Assembly (NCBI RefSeq): GCF_000473225.1
Contig: NZ_KI421509.1
Span: forward strand, 1,975,597 to 2,039,596
Source: Sedimentitalea nanhaiensis DSM 24252
Lineage (GTDB): Bacteria; Pseudomonadota; Alphaproteobacteria; Rhodobacterales; Rhodobacteraceae
Length of the DNA: 64,000 nt
Direction of reading: 5' to 3'
The position numbers and the translations under genes are program-made. This document shows positions 26,465-34,611 of this stretch, one piece after another. Positions within the stretch are counted from its first letter, which is position 1. The number at the start of each line of letters is the position of its first letter. Below the pieces are notes generated by a model. It worked only from the letters and a program-made list of their open reading frames with translations. It did not search any database and was not told the DNA's origin.

Positions 26465-27508
26465 TCACAGCGCTGCCTGCGGTGGTCGAGTATCGGGATA
26501 AAGAAAAAGGTCTTTTGCATCCGGCGTATCGCGGTCTTCGCCCGTCCGCGCCCGGATCCAGCTGGTATGGCCCAAGCGGGTGCTCCCCCCCAGACTGGCG
26601 CTGGGAATTTCGTCACCGGCCAACACCAGGTTGATGTCCCAGTCCAGGGTGACGCCCGCATAGTTGCGCACCACCGATTGCAGCCGTTCGAGCGAGTCCC
26701 CCCCCGGCAATAGCCGCTCATAGTCGGCCAGCTTCAGAGGGCCGACACGCAGGCGAAACTTGGCACCCCGGGTCCAGACCCTTTGGCCGATGCTGGTGCT
26801 GCGCCCCAGCCCCGCGGGGCTGCCCAACCGCCATTGATCGTCTGGCTCAAGATCCAGCCAGCTGCCGACGAATTGCTGCAATCGTACCGGAACGCCGAAA
26901 AAGGCCGTAAGGATCGAAACCAACCCTTCGGGGTTGCGCGCGGATTGTGCCAGGTGCCCGGCGAAATGCAGCTTGGCCAGGTCGGGCATGGCGTCCCGGT
27001 CGCGCAGATGCGTACCGTGAAACCCGGCCAGTGCGGCCACTTTGCGTGCCATCGGATCGTCGTCGCGGTCAAAACTGGGGGCCGGCTGGCCGGTGCTCCA
27101 GGCGCGATACAGCAGGCTCATCATCCGGTGGGTCAGCATGTCGGCAAAGGCAACGATGGTGGTATCACGATGGTTGCGTGATCGGTCCCGCACATATTCG
27201 GTCATATGCAGCGGCATCGGGCCATTGGGACCGAACAGGCCAAAGAACCGGTTGATCAGCCGGGCCGGACGGCCGCCGATGCCCATCTTGAACTGCGCAA
27301 TGGTCGAGGTTGGAAAGGCCAGTTCGGCCTCTTGGCCCAAACGCACATGATCTTCTCGCGGGCGGCGGCTCTCACCCAGCCTTGGAGCCTCGGGATGGGC
27401 TGCTTCGATAACACGCAGGGCCTGAAAAACATGATGTTTTTCGGGGTCTTTCTGCAGCCTTTCGAAATGGCTCAAATCATCCGGCCCAGGCCGGCCTCGG
27501 GTCGCCAT
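26465..27508 (-). CDS. tssG: T6SS baseplate protein TssG
   Basis: This 347-residue protein has the family markers HVFQALRVIEAAHP near the start, MGIGGRPARLINRFFGLFGPNGPMPLHMTEY in the middle (in part), and a C-terminal segment with WTRGAKFRLRVGPL. TssG works with two TssF and TssE in the baseplate wedge. The start overlaps the end of tssF by 37 bases, indicating translational coupling. Two runs of seven G lie in this gene (near 26586 and 26700) but are in frame. Confidence 0.93.
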   Translation of the reverse strand: MATRGRPGPDDLSHFERLQKDPEKHHVFQALRVIEAAHPEAPRLGESRRPREDHVRLGQEAELAFPTSTIAQFKMGIGGRPARLINRFFGLFGPNGPMPLHMTEYVRDRSRNHRDTTIVAFADMLTHRMMSLLYRAWSTGQPAPSFDRDDDPMARKVAALAGFHGTHLRDRDAMPDLAKLHFAGHLAQSARNPEGLVSILTAFFGVPVRLQQFVGSWLDLEPDDQWRLGSPAGLGRSTSIGQRVWTRGAKFRLRVGPLKLADYERLLPGGDSLERLQSVVRNYAGVTLDWDINLVLAGDEIPSASLGGSTRLGHTSWIRARTGEDRDTPDAKDLFLYPDTRPPQAAL

Positions 27509-29358
27509 CTGGAGATTTCTCCACGCTTCTGTGTTCTCAATACGGTTTCGGTGAAACTGTTGATCGTGGCATAGCGGCGCAGGAACCGTTCCAACACGGC
27601 CCCCAGCACATAAACGCTGCTGCCCTCAAAAAAGCTTTCGTCAAAGCCCAGGGTGATTTCGACGCCGCGCACCGCCGTGGACAGGACCTCGTCGCTCATC
27701 CGGCGCACAATGGGACGGCTGGATACCGAAACGATACCCTCGAGCTGCTTTTCCGTGACGCGGTCGCCCAGAGGCGCATACAAACCAACCAGTTCGCGCA
27801 ACGCCTCAGCGCTGTCGCCCCGGCCTGAATCCGCGATAGACAGGTAGTTGAGGCTGAGGTGGCTGATCAGCCGCCAAGCGGTGTCGCCCTGTGCCAACGT
27901 CGGGTGCGGACGTGTCGGCGACACGGGCAGGCGAATCGATTTGACCGGCCCGCCTTCGGGCATCCGGAACACATCGGCATCGCCCGTGGCCAGCAGCATC
28001 GGCAAGTCCCGGTTCGAGCACAGCGCCTTGACAGCAAGCTGGTCCAGGTTGGCATCATAAGGTGCCTGCGCCCGATCAACCAACGTCAGGAACATCTCGG
28101 ATCCAAGATATGACGTCCGAACGCCGCGCAACCGTTCCTTTTCCGAACGCTGCCGCATCCGGCGGCGCACGGTATAATAGGCCGGATGGGATTCGCCTGC
28201 GGCGGTGAAGTCGGTGGTAGAATAGAATGGGCGGAATTCTACATCATCCGCCCCCGCGCCACTGATCCCCACGACGCTGTCCAACGTGTAGATTTCGAAA
28301 TCCAGCGCGGCGGTCCGGCTGGGCACGATATGCTGTTCGGTGTCACGCGCACTGACATGCACCCGATCACAGCGCTTGGGAAACAGGTTGACCGCAGGCA
28401 CCGCGTTCAGGGTAAACGCCTCGGGCACGACCATTGGTGCAATGTCGCGATTGCCCTCGCGGAGCAGGATATAAATGTCAACTTCCGGGCCTTGGGTCCG
28501 TGCCAGTGCAGGTTGCAGGCCCTGCAACTCTACGAACAGGAACCGCTCGGGCATGGCAAAATATTCCTGCAACAAGCGATAGCCATCAAAGGCGCGCCGC
28601 TGCACCGGCAAAAGGGATTCCTCGGGCGCAAACCCGCGATGGACCACGACGCCATCCGTCAGCGGTTGCGCCCAGTCGGCGCGCCGGTCGGTCGAGCGTC
28701 CACAAATCCCGCTGGTCTGAGTGCACAGAAGCTCCAGCAAGGCCCAGCTGTTCCCCCCCCGGCCGTCCAGGTAGAAAGTCAGGTTCTCCATCGGCAGATC
28801 TGCCATCGGTTCGTTATCAAGGCGGCGCAGGCGCAGGCGGATCCCGGCGCGTGCCTCGGTTTGACCGGCGACGCCTGCAGCCACCAGTTCACCGCGCCCG
28901 TCGATATATTCGGCCTCGGCAACCTCGACCGGCCACAAGGTCAGATCCGACGCGGTGCGGAATTCGCAAGGGGTCGTTTCGCGTTCCATCAACCGGCTGC
29001 GCAACGACGTATGACGCGGCAACAGATACCCGCTTTTGACGGCAGAATTGGAGATGTCGGGTTCGAACTGCGCAACCATCATCGACGGGGTCGGTGCCAA
29101 GTAATGCGGATAGATGATCTCAAGCAGGTTGCTGGTAAAGTTCGGGTATTGCAGTTCCAGCTCCAACTGCACGCGCGCCGACAGAAATGCGACACCTTCG
29201 AGCAGACGCTCGACATAGGGGTCCAGCACCTCAACCCCCTCCATTCCCAGACGGGCGGCAATCTTGGGATAGGCCTGCGAGAACTCGGCGCCCATGTCGC
29301 GCAGATAGATCAGCTCGCTTTCATAGTGCTTCATCAGCCGCGTATCCATGACGGTCAC
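27472..29358 (-). CDS. tssF: T6SS baseplate protein TssF
   Basis: This 628-residue protein begins with the TssF signature (MKHYESELIYLRDMG, FSQAYPKIAARLGM, DPYVERLLEGVAFL) and has full family length. It forms the wedge of the baseplate with TssG and TssE. The frame can start at a GTG at 29358 that overlaps the tssE stop codon (GTGA) or at an ATG at 29349 with AAAGGAG further upstream. A G8 tract (near 28753-28760) encodes the GG in DGRGGNSW and is in frame here. Same operon as tagJ and tssE. Confidence 0.94.
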   Translation of the reverse strand: MTVMDTRLMKHYESELIYLRDMGAEFSQAYPKIAARLGMEGVEVLDPYVERLLEGVAFLSARVQLELELQYPNFTSNLLEIIYPHYLAPTPSMMVAQFEPDISNSAVKSGYLLPRHTSLRSRLMERETTPCEFRTASDLTLWPVEVAEAEYIDGRGELVAAGVAGQTEARAGIRLRLRRLDNEPMADLPMENLTFYLDGRGGNSWALLELLCTQTSGICGRSTDRRADWAQPLTDGVVVHRGFAPEESLLPVQRRAFDGYRLLQEYFAMPERFLFVELQGLQPALARTQGPEVDIYILLREGNRDIAPMVVPEAFTLNAVPAVNLFPKRCDRVHVSARDTEQHIVPSRTAALDFEIYTLDSVVGISGAGADDVEFRPFYSTTDFTAAGESHPAYYTVRRRMRQRSEKERLRGVRTSYLGSEMFLTLVDRAQAPYDANLDQLAVKALCSNRDLPMLLATGDADVFRMPEGGPVKSIRLPVSPTRPHPTLAQGDTAWRLISHLSLNYLSIADSGRGDSAEALRELVGLYAPLGDRVTEKQLEGIVSVSSRPIVRRMSDEVLSTAVRGVEITLGFDESFFEGSSVYVLGAVLERFLRRYATINSFTETVLRTQKRGEISRWRPEAGLGRMI

Positions 29359-29852
29359 CGGCTCCTTTCAACGGAGACTTCTCCGGTTGTTACGTCCACA
29401 TGGCTGCGCAGATACAATTCCAGCGGCAGGGGTTGTGCCCACATGTCGGCGCGGATGATCAGCGCCACGGTCATCTCGCCACCGTCCTCTTCGGGCGACA
29501 ACGTCACATCGACCGTCCCCTTGATGATGCGCGGTTCATGAATGGCAATGGATTTTTCGATCGAGCGGCGGATTTCCTCGGCGCGCGCCTGGGTCGAGAA
29601 TTCACCGGCCACCTCGCGCAACCCATAGTTCAGGACCGAGCGCGCCACGTTGGGCATTGCCTTGGCGTCAAAAGTGCCTTCGATATTCTGGGTGTTCAGC
29701 AACCAGGACAGATCGCGCTGAATAATATCGCGCAGGCGCGAAATATCGATCACGCGAGACTCGCGTGTTTCCTGCAATACACCGGGCTCATGATCCGTCA
29801 GCCTGTCCAGCAGGGACGGTTGCAATCGCTCGGCAAGGGTCTTGTCAGCCAT
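29355..29852 (-). CDS. tssE: T6SS baseplate protein TssE (gp25-like)
   Basis: This protein of about 165 residues is a gp25-like lysozyme-fold baseplate subunit: LQPSLLDRLTD at the start, SRLRDIIQRDLSWLLNT, a YGLREV segment, and IRRSIEKSIAIHEPRI, all typical of TssE. It nucleates sheath polymerisation. The start at 29852 (MADKTLAERLQ) is preferred over an upstream frame to 29906, because it fits the family and overlaps the tagJ stop by eight bases. Its stop overlaps the tssF start. Confidence 0.93.
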   Translation of the reverse strand: MADKTLAERLQPSLLDRLTDHEPGVLQETRESRVIDISRLRDIIQRDLSWLLNTQNIEGTFDAKAMPNVARSVLNYGLREVAGEFSTQARAEEIRRSIEKSIAIHEPRIIKGTVDVTLSPEEDGGEMTVALIIRADMWAQPLPLELYLRSHVDVTTGEVSVERSR

Positions 29853-30666
29853 CGCCCGACCCGTCCTGTGCCGTCTCGGCACCCTCCATTTGCAGAGAAC
29901 GGACATCCATCAACGCGATGTCGGTCTGATCGGTGGTCAGCAGCCGCTGACCGCGACCCACAAAGGTCTCGCCACCGGTATCGGTCCAGGTCGTCGCCCG
30001 CGCCAGCCGTTCCGCCGCGTCGCCGCCATCGGTGGTGCCCACATAGCGGGTCGGAATCAGAGCCGCGACCTCGCCGCCGTTCTTCAGGCCCAATGTCGCG
30101 GCAGTCCAGACTGCATCCCGCAGATCCGTCGGATCTTCCATGGCCAACGTGCCGATGGAACTGAAAGGCAACCAGAAATAGCGCCCGTTAACAATGATTT
30201 CGAGCACCGGACCCAGCCGCATGTCGGCATCGGCGATCCACTGGAACGGCTGGCCGTCGATTACACCCGCACAGGCCGGGGCAGCTTCAAAGGCGCGCGC
30301 GCGCAGGTCCGCCGCCTTGTTTGGTTCTCCGGAGGCCAACACTTTTTGCGCTTCGATCAACAGCGCCAGCCATTCCTCGGGCTCGCCAAAGATCAACGGA
30401 GCTTTTTCGCCGGCAAATACCTTTTCACGGTAGACTTCGCAGATGATCGCTTCGCGGTAGGTCTGGGCCATCATGGTGGCCGCTTCGTCCATCTCGGCGC
30501 TCAATTTGAGCTGGGTGATCGCGCGCTTCCAGTCCCCGAGCACACAAAGCAGCTGAAACAGAAAAATCCGCAGTTTCGGGTCGGCAGGGTTTGCGCGGAC
30601 CTTGTCCTGCAATGCCACAAGCGCGGCGTCCGGATCGCCTGATTTCAAAAAATCTTCGGGGGTCAT
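29845..30666 (-). CDS. tagJ: T6SS accessory protein TagJ (ImpE)
   Basis: This 273-residue protein matches the ImpE/TagJ family: a helical N-terminal part (DPDAALVALQDKVRANPADPK, in part; LFQLLCVLGDWKRA) and the C-terminal signature ADADMRLGPVLE and NGRYFWLPF. TagJ contacts ClpV and the TssB N terminus in some systems and helps sheath recycling. It follows hcp after a 70-base spacer with a strong hairpin, and overlaps tssE at its end. Cytoplasmic, no membrane segment. Confidence 0.92.
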   Translation of the reverse strand: MTPEDFLKSGDPDAALVALQDKVRANPADPKLRIFLFQLLCVLGDWKRAITQLKLSAEMDEAATMMAQTYREAIICEVYREKVFAGEKAPLIFGEPEEWLALLIEAQKVLASGEPNKAADLRARAFEAAPACAGVIDGQPFQWIADADMRLGPVLEIIVNGRYFWLPFSSIGTLAMEDPTDLRDAVWTAATLGLKNGGEVAALIPTRYVGTTDGGDAAERLARATTWTDTGGETFVGRGQRLLTTDQTDIALMDVRSLQMEGAETAQDGSGDG

Positions 30667-30688
30667 ACCGTCAAATCCAGATCAATGG

Positions 30689-30723
30689 AAAAAGGACATG
30701 CCCGGACAAATGTCCGGGCATGT
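30689..30723 (-). terminator. Intrinsic terminator or attenuator after hcp
   Basis: A perfect 13-bp inverted repeat (30696-30708 and 30711-30723, core CATGCCCGGACA) is followed on the minus strand by CC and five T (30693-30689). It stands between hcp and tagJ. It may let hcp and the sheath genes upstream be expressed at higher level than the baseplate genes downstream, or protect the hcp message. Confidence 0.8.
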
Positions 30724-30736
30724 AAGCGAGTTGGGA

Positions 30737-31237
30737 TCAGGTGCCCATCTCGTTTTTCATGATGTTCCAGCTGAAGTCCGAGGTCTTGTCGCCCAAAGCG
30801 CCGGTTTCCGGATCGGACGCCATGTACTCGACCTCGATGGAACGATAGGCCAGCTCCCAGTTTTCTTCCGGGATCTGCTCTTCACCACCGGACACTTCGT
30901 ATTTGTCGATCACCGAATGGTGCAGCGTGAACTTGAGATAGGGCTCCATCCCGGTATCCCCCGCACCCGAACGACAGAGGTGAATCTCGGTCTTCGTGCG
31001 GACGGTCCCGTTGGCCACCGACAACATCAGTTTGGGCGAGGCCAGGCTGAGTTCGCTGGTCACGGCAATCTTGCCGAAGTTGGCGTTGGCGTATCCGCGC
31101 TGGGTGGTGCCCAGATCGGACATGTCCAAAGTCCGTTCCACGTTGAATGACACCGACTTGAGCGGGATCCAATCTGCGTGTGCGCTGTCCATGCTTTCGC
31201 CAGGTGCATCGGTAATCTGAATAAATGCGTTTTCCAT
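30737..31237 (-). CDS. hcp: T6SS tube protein Hcp (TssD)
   Basis: This 166-residue protein is a single Hcp domain: PGESMDSAHADWIPLKSVSF near the start and a C-terminal ENWELAYRSIEVEY motif are typical. Hexamers stack into the inner tube propelled by the sheath and secreted. AAAGGAT precedes the ATG. It follows tssC after a 66-base gap and is followed by a strong hairpin with a T-run. No toxin extension is fused to it. Confidence 0.95.
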   Translation of the reverse strand: MENAFIQITDAPGESMDSAHADWIPLKSVSFNVERTLDMSDLGTTQRGYANANFGKIAVTSELSLASPKLMLSVANGTVRTKTEIHLCRSGAGDTGMEPYLKFTLHHSVIDKYEVSGGEEQIPEENWELAYRSIEVEYMASDPETGALGDKTSDFSWNIMKNEMGT

Positions 31238-31303
31238 AGTTTATCCTTTCAGTGTATGGCGCCATGCGCCGTTCTTGGAGATAGTGCCTTCTCCGAGCCG
31301 AAA

Positions 31304-32800
31304 TTACGCTCCTTTTTCCGAAGGCAATTTGGATACCAGCCGCAGGGACACAGTAAGCCCCTCCAGTTGATAGTGAGGGCGCAAGAAGAATTTCGACGAA
31401 TAATAGCCGGGATTGCCCTCTACTTCTTCGACAACGACCTGTGCGGCGGCGAGTGGTTTTCGTGCCTTGACCGATTCCGAAGAAACATCTGCGTTTTGAT
31501 CGACGTAGTTATTGATCCAGCCCTGAAGCCAGCTTTCCATTGCGTTCCGGCTCTTGAACGAACCAATCTTGTCGCGCACCATGCATTTCATGTAATGTGC
31601 GAACCGGCAGGTCGCGAAGAGATAGGGCAGCCGCGCGGCCAAATTGGCGTTGGCGGTTGCATCCGGATCGTCGTATTCGGCGGGCTTGTGCAGAGATTGC
31701 GCACCAATAAAGGCCGCCAGATCCGAATTCTTGCGATGAATCAGAGGCATCATGCCATTCTTGGCCAGTTCTGCCTCACGCCGATCCGAAATCGCGATTT
31801 CGGTGGGACATTTCTGATCCACGCCTCCATCGTCGGTCGGAAAGGTGTGACTGGGCAGGTTCTCCAGTGCTCCGCCACTTTCAACACCCCGGATACGCGA
31901 GCACCAACCATATTGCTTGAACGACCGGTTGATATTTACCGCCATGCCATAGGCGGCATTGACCCAGCCGTATTTGCTGCTGTCGGCGCCCTCGGTGTCC
32001 TCTTCGAACGCAAAGGCCTCGACCGGATCGGTTTTCGATCCATAGGGCAGACGGCCCAGAAACCGCGGCATCGCCAGACCGACATATTTGCTGTCTTCGC
32101 TTTCGCGCAGAGACCGCCACGACGCATATTCCGGCGTCTGGAAAATCTTGGTCAGATCGCGCGGGTTCGCCAGCTCGGACCAGCTGTCCATCTGAAACAG
32201 GGTCGGTTGCGCCCCCGTGATCAGTGGCGCGTGGGCGGCGGCGGCGATTTTGGACATCTCACCCAGCAATTCCACATCGGGCGGGCTGTGGTCGAAATGA
32301 TAATCCGCCACCAGCGTGCCATAAGGTTCGCCACCAAATTGGCCGAATTCCTCTTCATAGATCTTCTTGAAGATCGGCGACTGGTCCCAGGCGGTGCCCT
32401 TGAATTTGCGCAGGGTCTTGTGCATGTCCTTCTTGCTGATGTTCATCACACGGATTTTCAGCATTTCATCCGTTTCGGTGTTGTTCACCAGGTAATGCAA
32501 CCCGCGCCAGGCGCTTTCCATTTGCTGATATTCTTCGTGATGCAGGATCAGGTTGACCTGTTCGGTCAGCTTTTTGTCCAACGCAGCCACGATGCTTTCG
32601 ATAGAACGCAGGGCATCGTCCGAAATCAATGCGGTATTGGCCAGAGCCTGTTCAGCCAGTGTCTTGACGGCGCTTTCAACCGCGGTTTTGGCCTGATCGG
32701 ATTTCGGGCGAAATTCCTTTTGCAGCAGGTCTGCGAATTCGGAAGATCCAAATGCGGTGGCTTCACCGCCGGCTTCTGCCTGGGCTTGTTCTTCGGCCAT
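31304..32800 (-). CDS. tssC: T6SS sheath large subunit TssC
   Basis: This 498-residue protein is the standard TssC: ILHHEEYQQMESAWRGLHYL, LVADYHFDHSPPDVELL, AMPRFLGRLPYG, and a C-terminal LRPHYQLEGLTVSLRLVSKLP are characteristic. It pairs with TssB to form the contractile sheath. GGAGA lies before the ATG, nine bases after tssB. It is distinct from the TssC-like part of the large fusion gene in the same operon. Confidence 0.96.
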   Translation of the reverse strand: MAEEQAQAEAGGEATAFGSSEFADLLQKEFRPKSDQAKTAVESAVKTLAEQALANTALISDDALRSIESIVAALDKKLTEQVNLILHHEEYQQMESAWRGLHYLVNNTETDEMLKIRVMNISKKDMHKTLRKFKGTAWDQSPIFKKIYEEEFGQFGGEPYGTLVADYHFDHSPPDVELLGEMSKIAAAAHAPLITGAQPTLFQMDSWSELANPRDLTKIFQTPEYASWRSLRESEDSKYVGLAMPRFLGRLPYGSKTDPVEAFAFEEDTEGADSSKYGWVNAAYGMAVNINRSFKQYGWCSRIRGVESGGALENLPSHTFPTDDGGVDQKCPTEIAISDRREAELAKNGMMPLIHRKNSDLAAFIGAQSLHKPAEYDDPDATANANLAARLPYLFATCRFAHYMKCMVRDKIGSFKSRNAMESWLQGWINNYVDQNADVSSESVKARKPLAAAQVVVEEVEGNPGYYSSKFFLRPHYQLEGLTVSLRLVSKLPSEKGA

Positions 32801-32809
32801 GTGTGTCTC

Positions 32810-33322
32810 CTATTCCTCGTCGCTGTCGGCTTTGGGTGCCGGTTGCGCCGCCAGTGTTTTCAGCAGGGTCGGGTCGGTGATGATCTTGCTGATCAGATCC
32901 TCGGCCCCCGTCTTGCCGTCCATGTAGGTCATCAGATTACTCAACTGGGTACGCGCCTCGAGCAGTTCCTTGAGCGGCTCAACCTTGGCGGCGATCGCTG
33001 CGGGACTGAAATCATCCATGCTTTCAAAGGTGATATCCACCGCCAGATTACCCTCACCGGTGAGGGTATTGGGCACGGTAAAGGCCGCGCGCGGTTTCAT
33101 CGACTTCATGCGGTCATCGAAATTGTCGACATCAATTTCCAGGAACTTGCGATCGGCCACCGCCGGCTGTGCCACTTCGGACTTGCCCGCCAGGTCGCTC
33201 ATGACGCCCATCACAAAGGGCAACTGAACTTTCTTTTCGGCGCCATACAGTTCGACGTCATACTCGATCTGCACCCGAGGCGCGCGATTGCGCGCGATGA
33301 ATTTCTGTGAACTATCCGCCAT
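32810..33322 (-). CDS. tssB: T6SS sheath small subunit TssB
   Basis: This 170-residue protein has the TssB signatures APRVQIEYDVELYG, LPFVMGVMSDLAGK and FLEIDVDNFDDRM, and has full length for the family. It binds TssC and forms the sheath. AAGGAG precedes the ATG. By eye about three quarters of its residues match the first 160 residues of the large fusion protein, so one copy is a duplicate of the other. Confidence 0.96.
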   Translation of the reverse strand: MADSSQKFIARNRAPRVQIEYDVELYGAEKKVQLPFVMGVMSDLAGKSEVAQPAVADRKFLEIDVDNFDDRMKSMKPRAAFTVPNTLTGEGNLAVDITFESMDDFSPAAIAAKVEPLKELLEARTQLSNLMTYMDGKTGAEDLISKIITDPTLLKTLAAQPAPKADSDEE

Positions 33323-33388
33323 TGAATGCTCCTTGGTGTCCCTGTTTCATTTTGCCGTGGCCGACGCCTGAGCAGCGCCGCGTTGCGA

Positions 33389-34438
33389 TCATTCCTTGTC
33401 GACGCCACCCAGCATGCGCACGTTCTCGACCTCACCGGGGGCGATATCCTGCATGATCGTTAAGAAATCGGCGTTAACGAGTCGTTTAGCCCGTTCCAAC
33501 AATATCGGAATCGGGCTGGAAGGTTCGTTCTGCCGGTAATATGTGACGATCCGGTCCAGTGATGCGCTGACATCCGAACGCGAATTGACCTCACCGGGGG
33601 CTGCGGCCGGCGCGGGCAGAACACCATCGTCAGAGGCAACGCCAGACAGCCCACCATCCGGGTCACCCGCTTCGGGAGCCGTTGCCGGAGCCACTGTATA
33701 TTTTCCGATTTGCTGTGCCATCCGATCGAGCAACTTGATCAGCGGATCCAACTCGGGCCCCTGCCCCGGTGTCTTGTCGTCAAAAACCGCCGCAATGGCG
33801 CGCACGTTCTGAATCGCGGTCTGCACTGCTGCCATCGTGGCCGTCAGCGTCTCGGCATCGGTGTCCTGAAAGGCCGCCGCAATCGTGGCGGTATCCGGAC
33901 CCGTTTCGCCGTCGGGCAAAACGATCTGTCCCTCAGAAATATCGATGTCGCGCATCGAAAAGCGACCAAAGCCTCGACTGTCGGTCACGGGCGCGCGGTT
34001 CAACGAGCGATAGACCGGGGCGGCACCGGCGAGGCCCCCGGGCTGTCCACACAATCCCTGGATCGCGTTGACACGCATGGTCGGGTCGTTATCGTCATCC
34101 TCGTCCAACTCGGGATGGCAGGTCTCCCAGAACTGTTCGAGATGACCGCGGATGACGGTGGTAGCATCGGCAAAGCCGGTCAGACCCTCAGTGTGCAGAA
34201 TGGCATCTGAGAGAAACACCGCAGCCCGCAGATCGTGACTTTTCTCCAACACTTCCAGCGCCTTTGTCACGACTTCGCGGTAATCGGGATCGTGTCCGGC
34301 ATTTGTGGAATTGCCAACCTGCTGTTCCTCGACCGGCTGGGCAGCAAGCTCCATTTCAGTGAATGTCTGGTCATATTCCAGATTTTCACCGCTGGGAGAT
34401 TCATCACCCTTAATTTTCAGCAGGACGTCCGGGTCCAT
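33389..34438 (-). CDS. tssA: T6SS cap/baseplate protein TssA (ImpA)
   Basis: This protein of about 349 residues starts with an ImpA N-terminal domain (SGENLEYDQTFTEMELAA, LSDAILHTEGLTGFADA, LEQFWETCHPELDEDDDND in part) and ends in a short C-terminal domain with PIPILLERAKRLV. TssA guides assembly of tube and sheath and joins the baseplate. The start at 34438 was chosen for AAGGGAGA before the ATG; the frame runs on to 34594 without a site and with an unlikely Cys-rich stretch. It is the first gene of the T6SS operon. Confidence 0.92.
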   Translation of the reverse strand: MDPDVLLKIKGDESPSGENLEYDQTFTEMELAAQPVEEQQVGNSTNAGHDPDYREVVTKALEVLEKSHDLRAAVFLSDAILHTEGLTGFADATTVIRGHLEQFWETCHPELDEDDDNDPTMRVNAIQGLCGQPGGLAGAAPVYRSLNRAPVTDSRGFGRFSMRDIDISEGQIVLPDGETGPDTATIAAAFQDTDAETLTATMAAVQTAIQNVRAIAAVFDDKTPGQGPELDPLIKLLDRMAQQIGKYTVAPATAPEAGDPDGGLSGVASDDGVLPAPAAAPGEVNSRSDVSASLDRIVTYYRQNEPSSPIPILLERAKRLVNADFLTIMQDIAPGEVENVRMLGGVDKE

Positions 34439-34611
34439 TGTGTCTCCCTTCGCGACGGCCACCATACAACCGCAACCACACTTGAACCCATTCCGATCAG
34501 GCAGCGCTGTAATGCAGGTCACACAACGCAAAACAATTTCTTGACCCCAAGTCAGCCTTATCGTTTGCTCAAAGTCAATTGAATTTACACGCAAACGGAG
34601 ACTTCAACGTC

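Noticed and set aside
28753-28760. G8 tract in tssF as a second frameshift
   Set aside because: The frame through the tract (DGRGGNSW) agrees with the rest of TssF, so it is in frame here.
31178-33310. Open frame of 710 codons on the plus strand
   Set aside because: Antisense to hcp, tssC and tssB.
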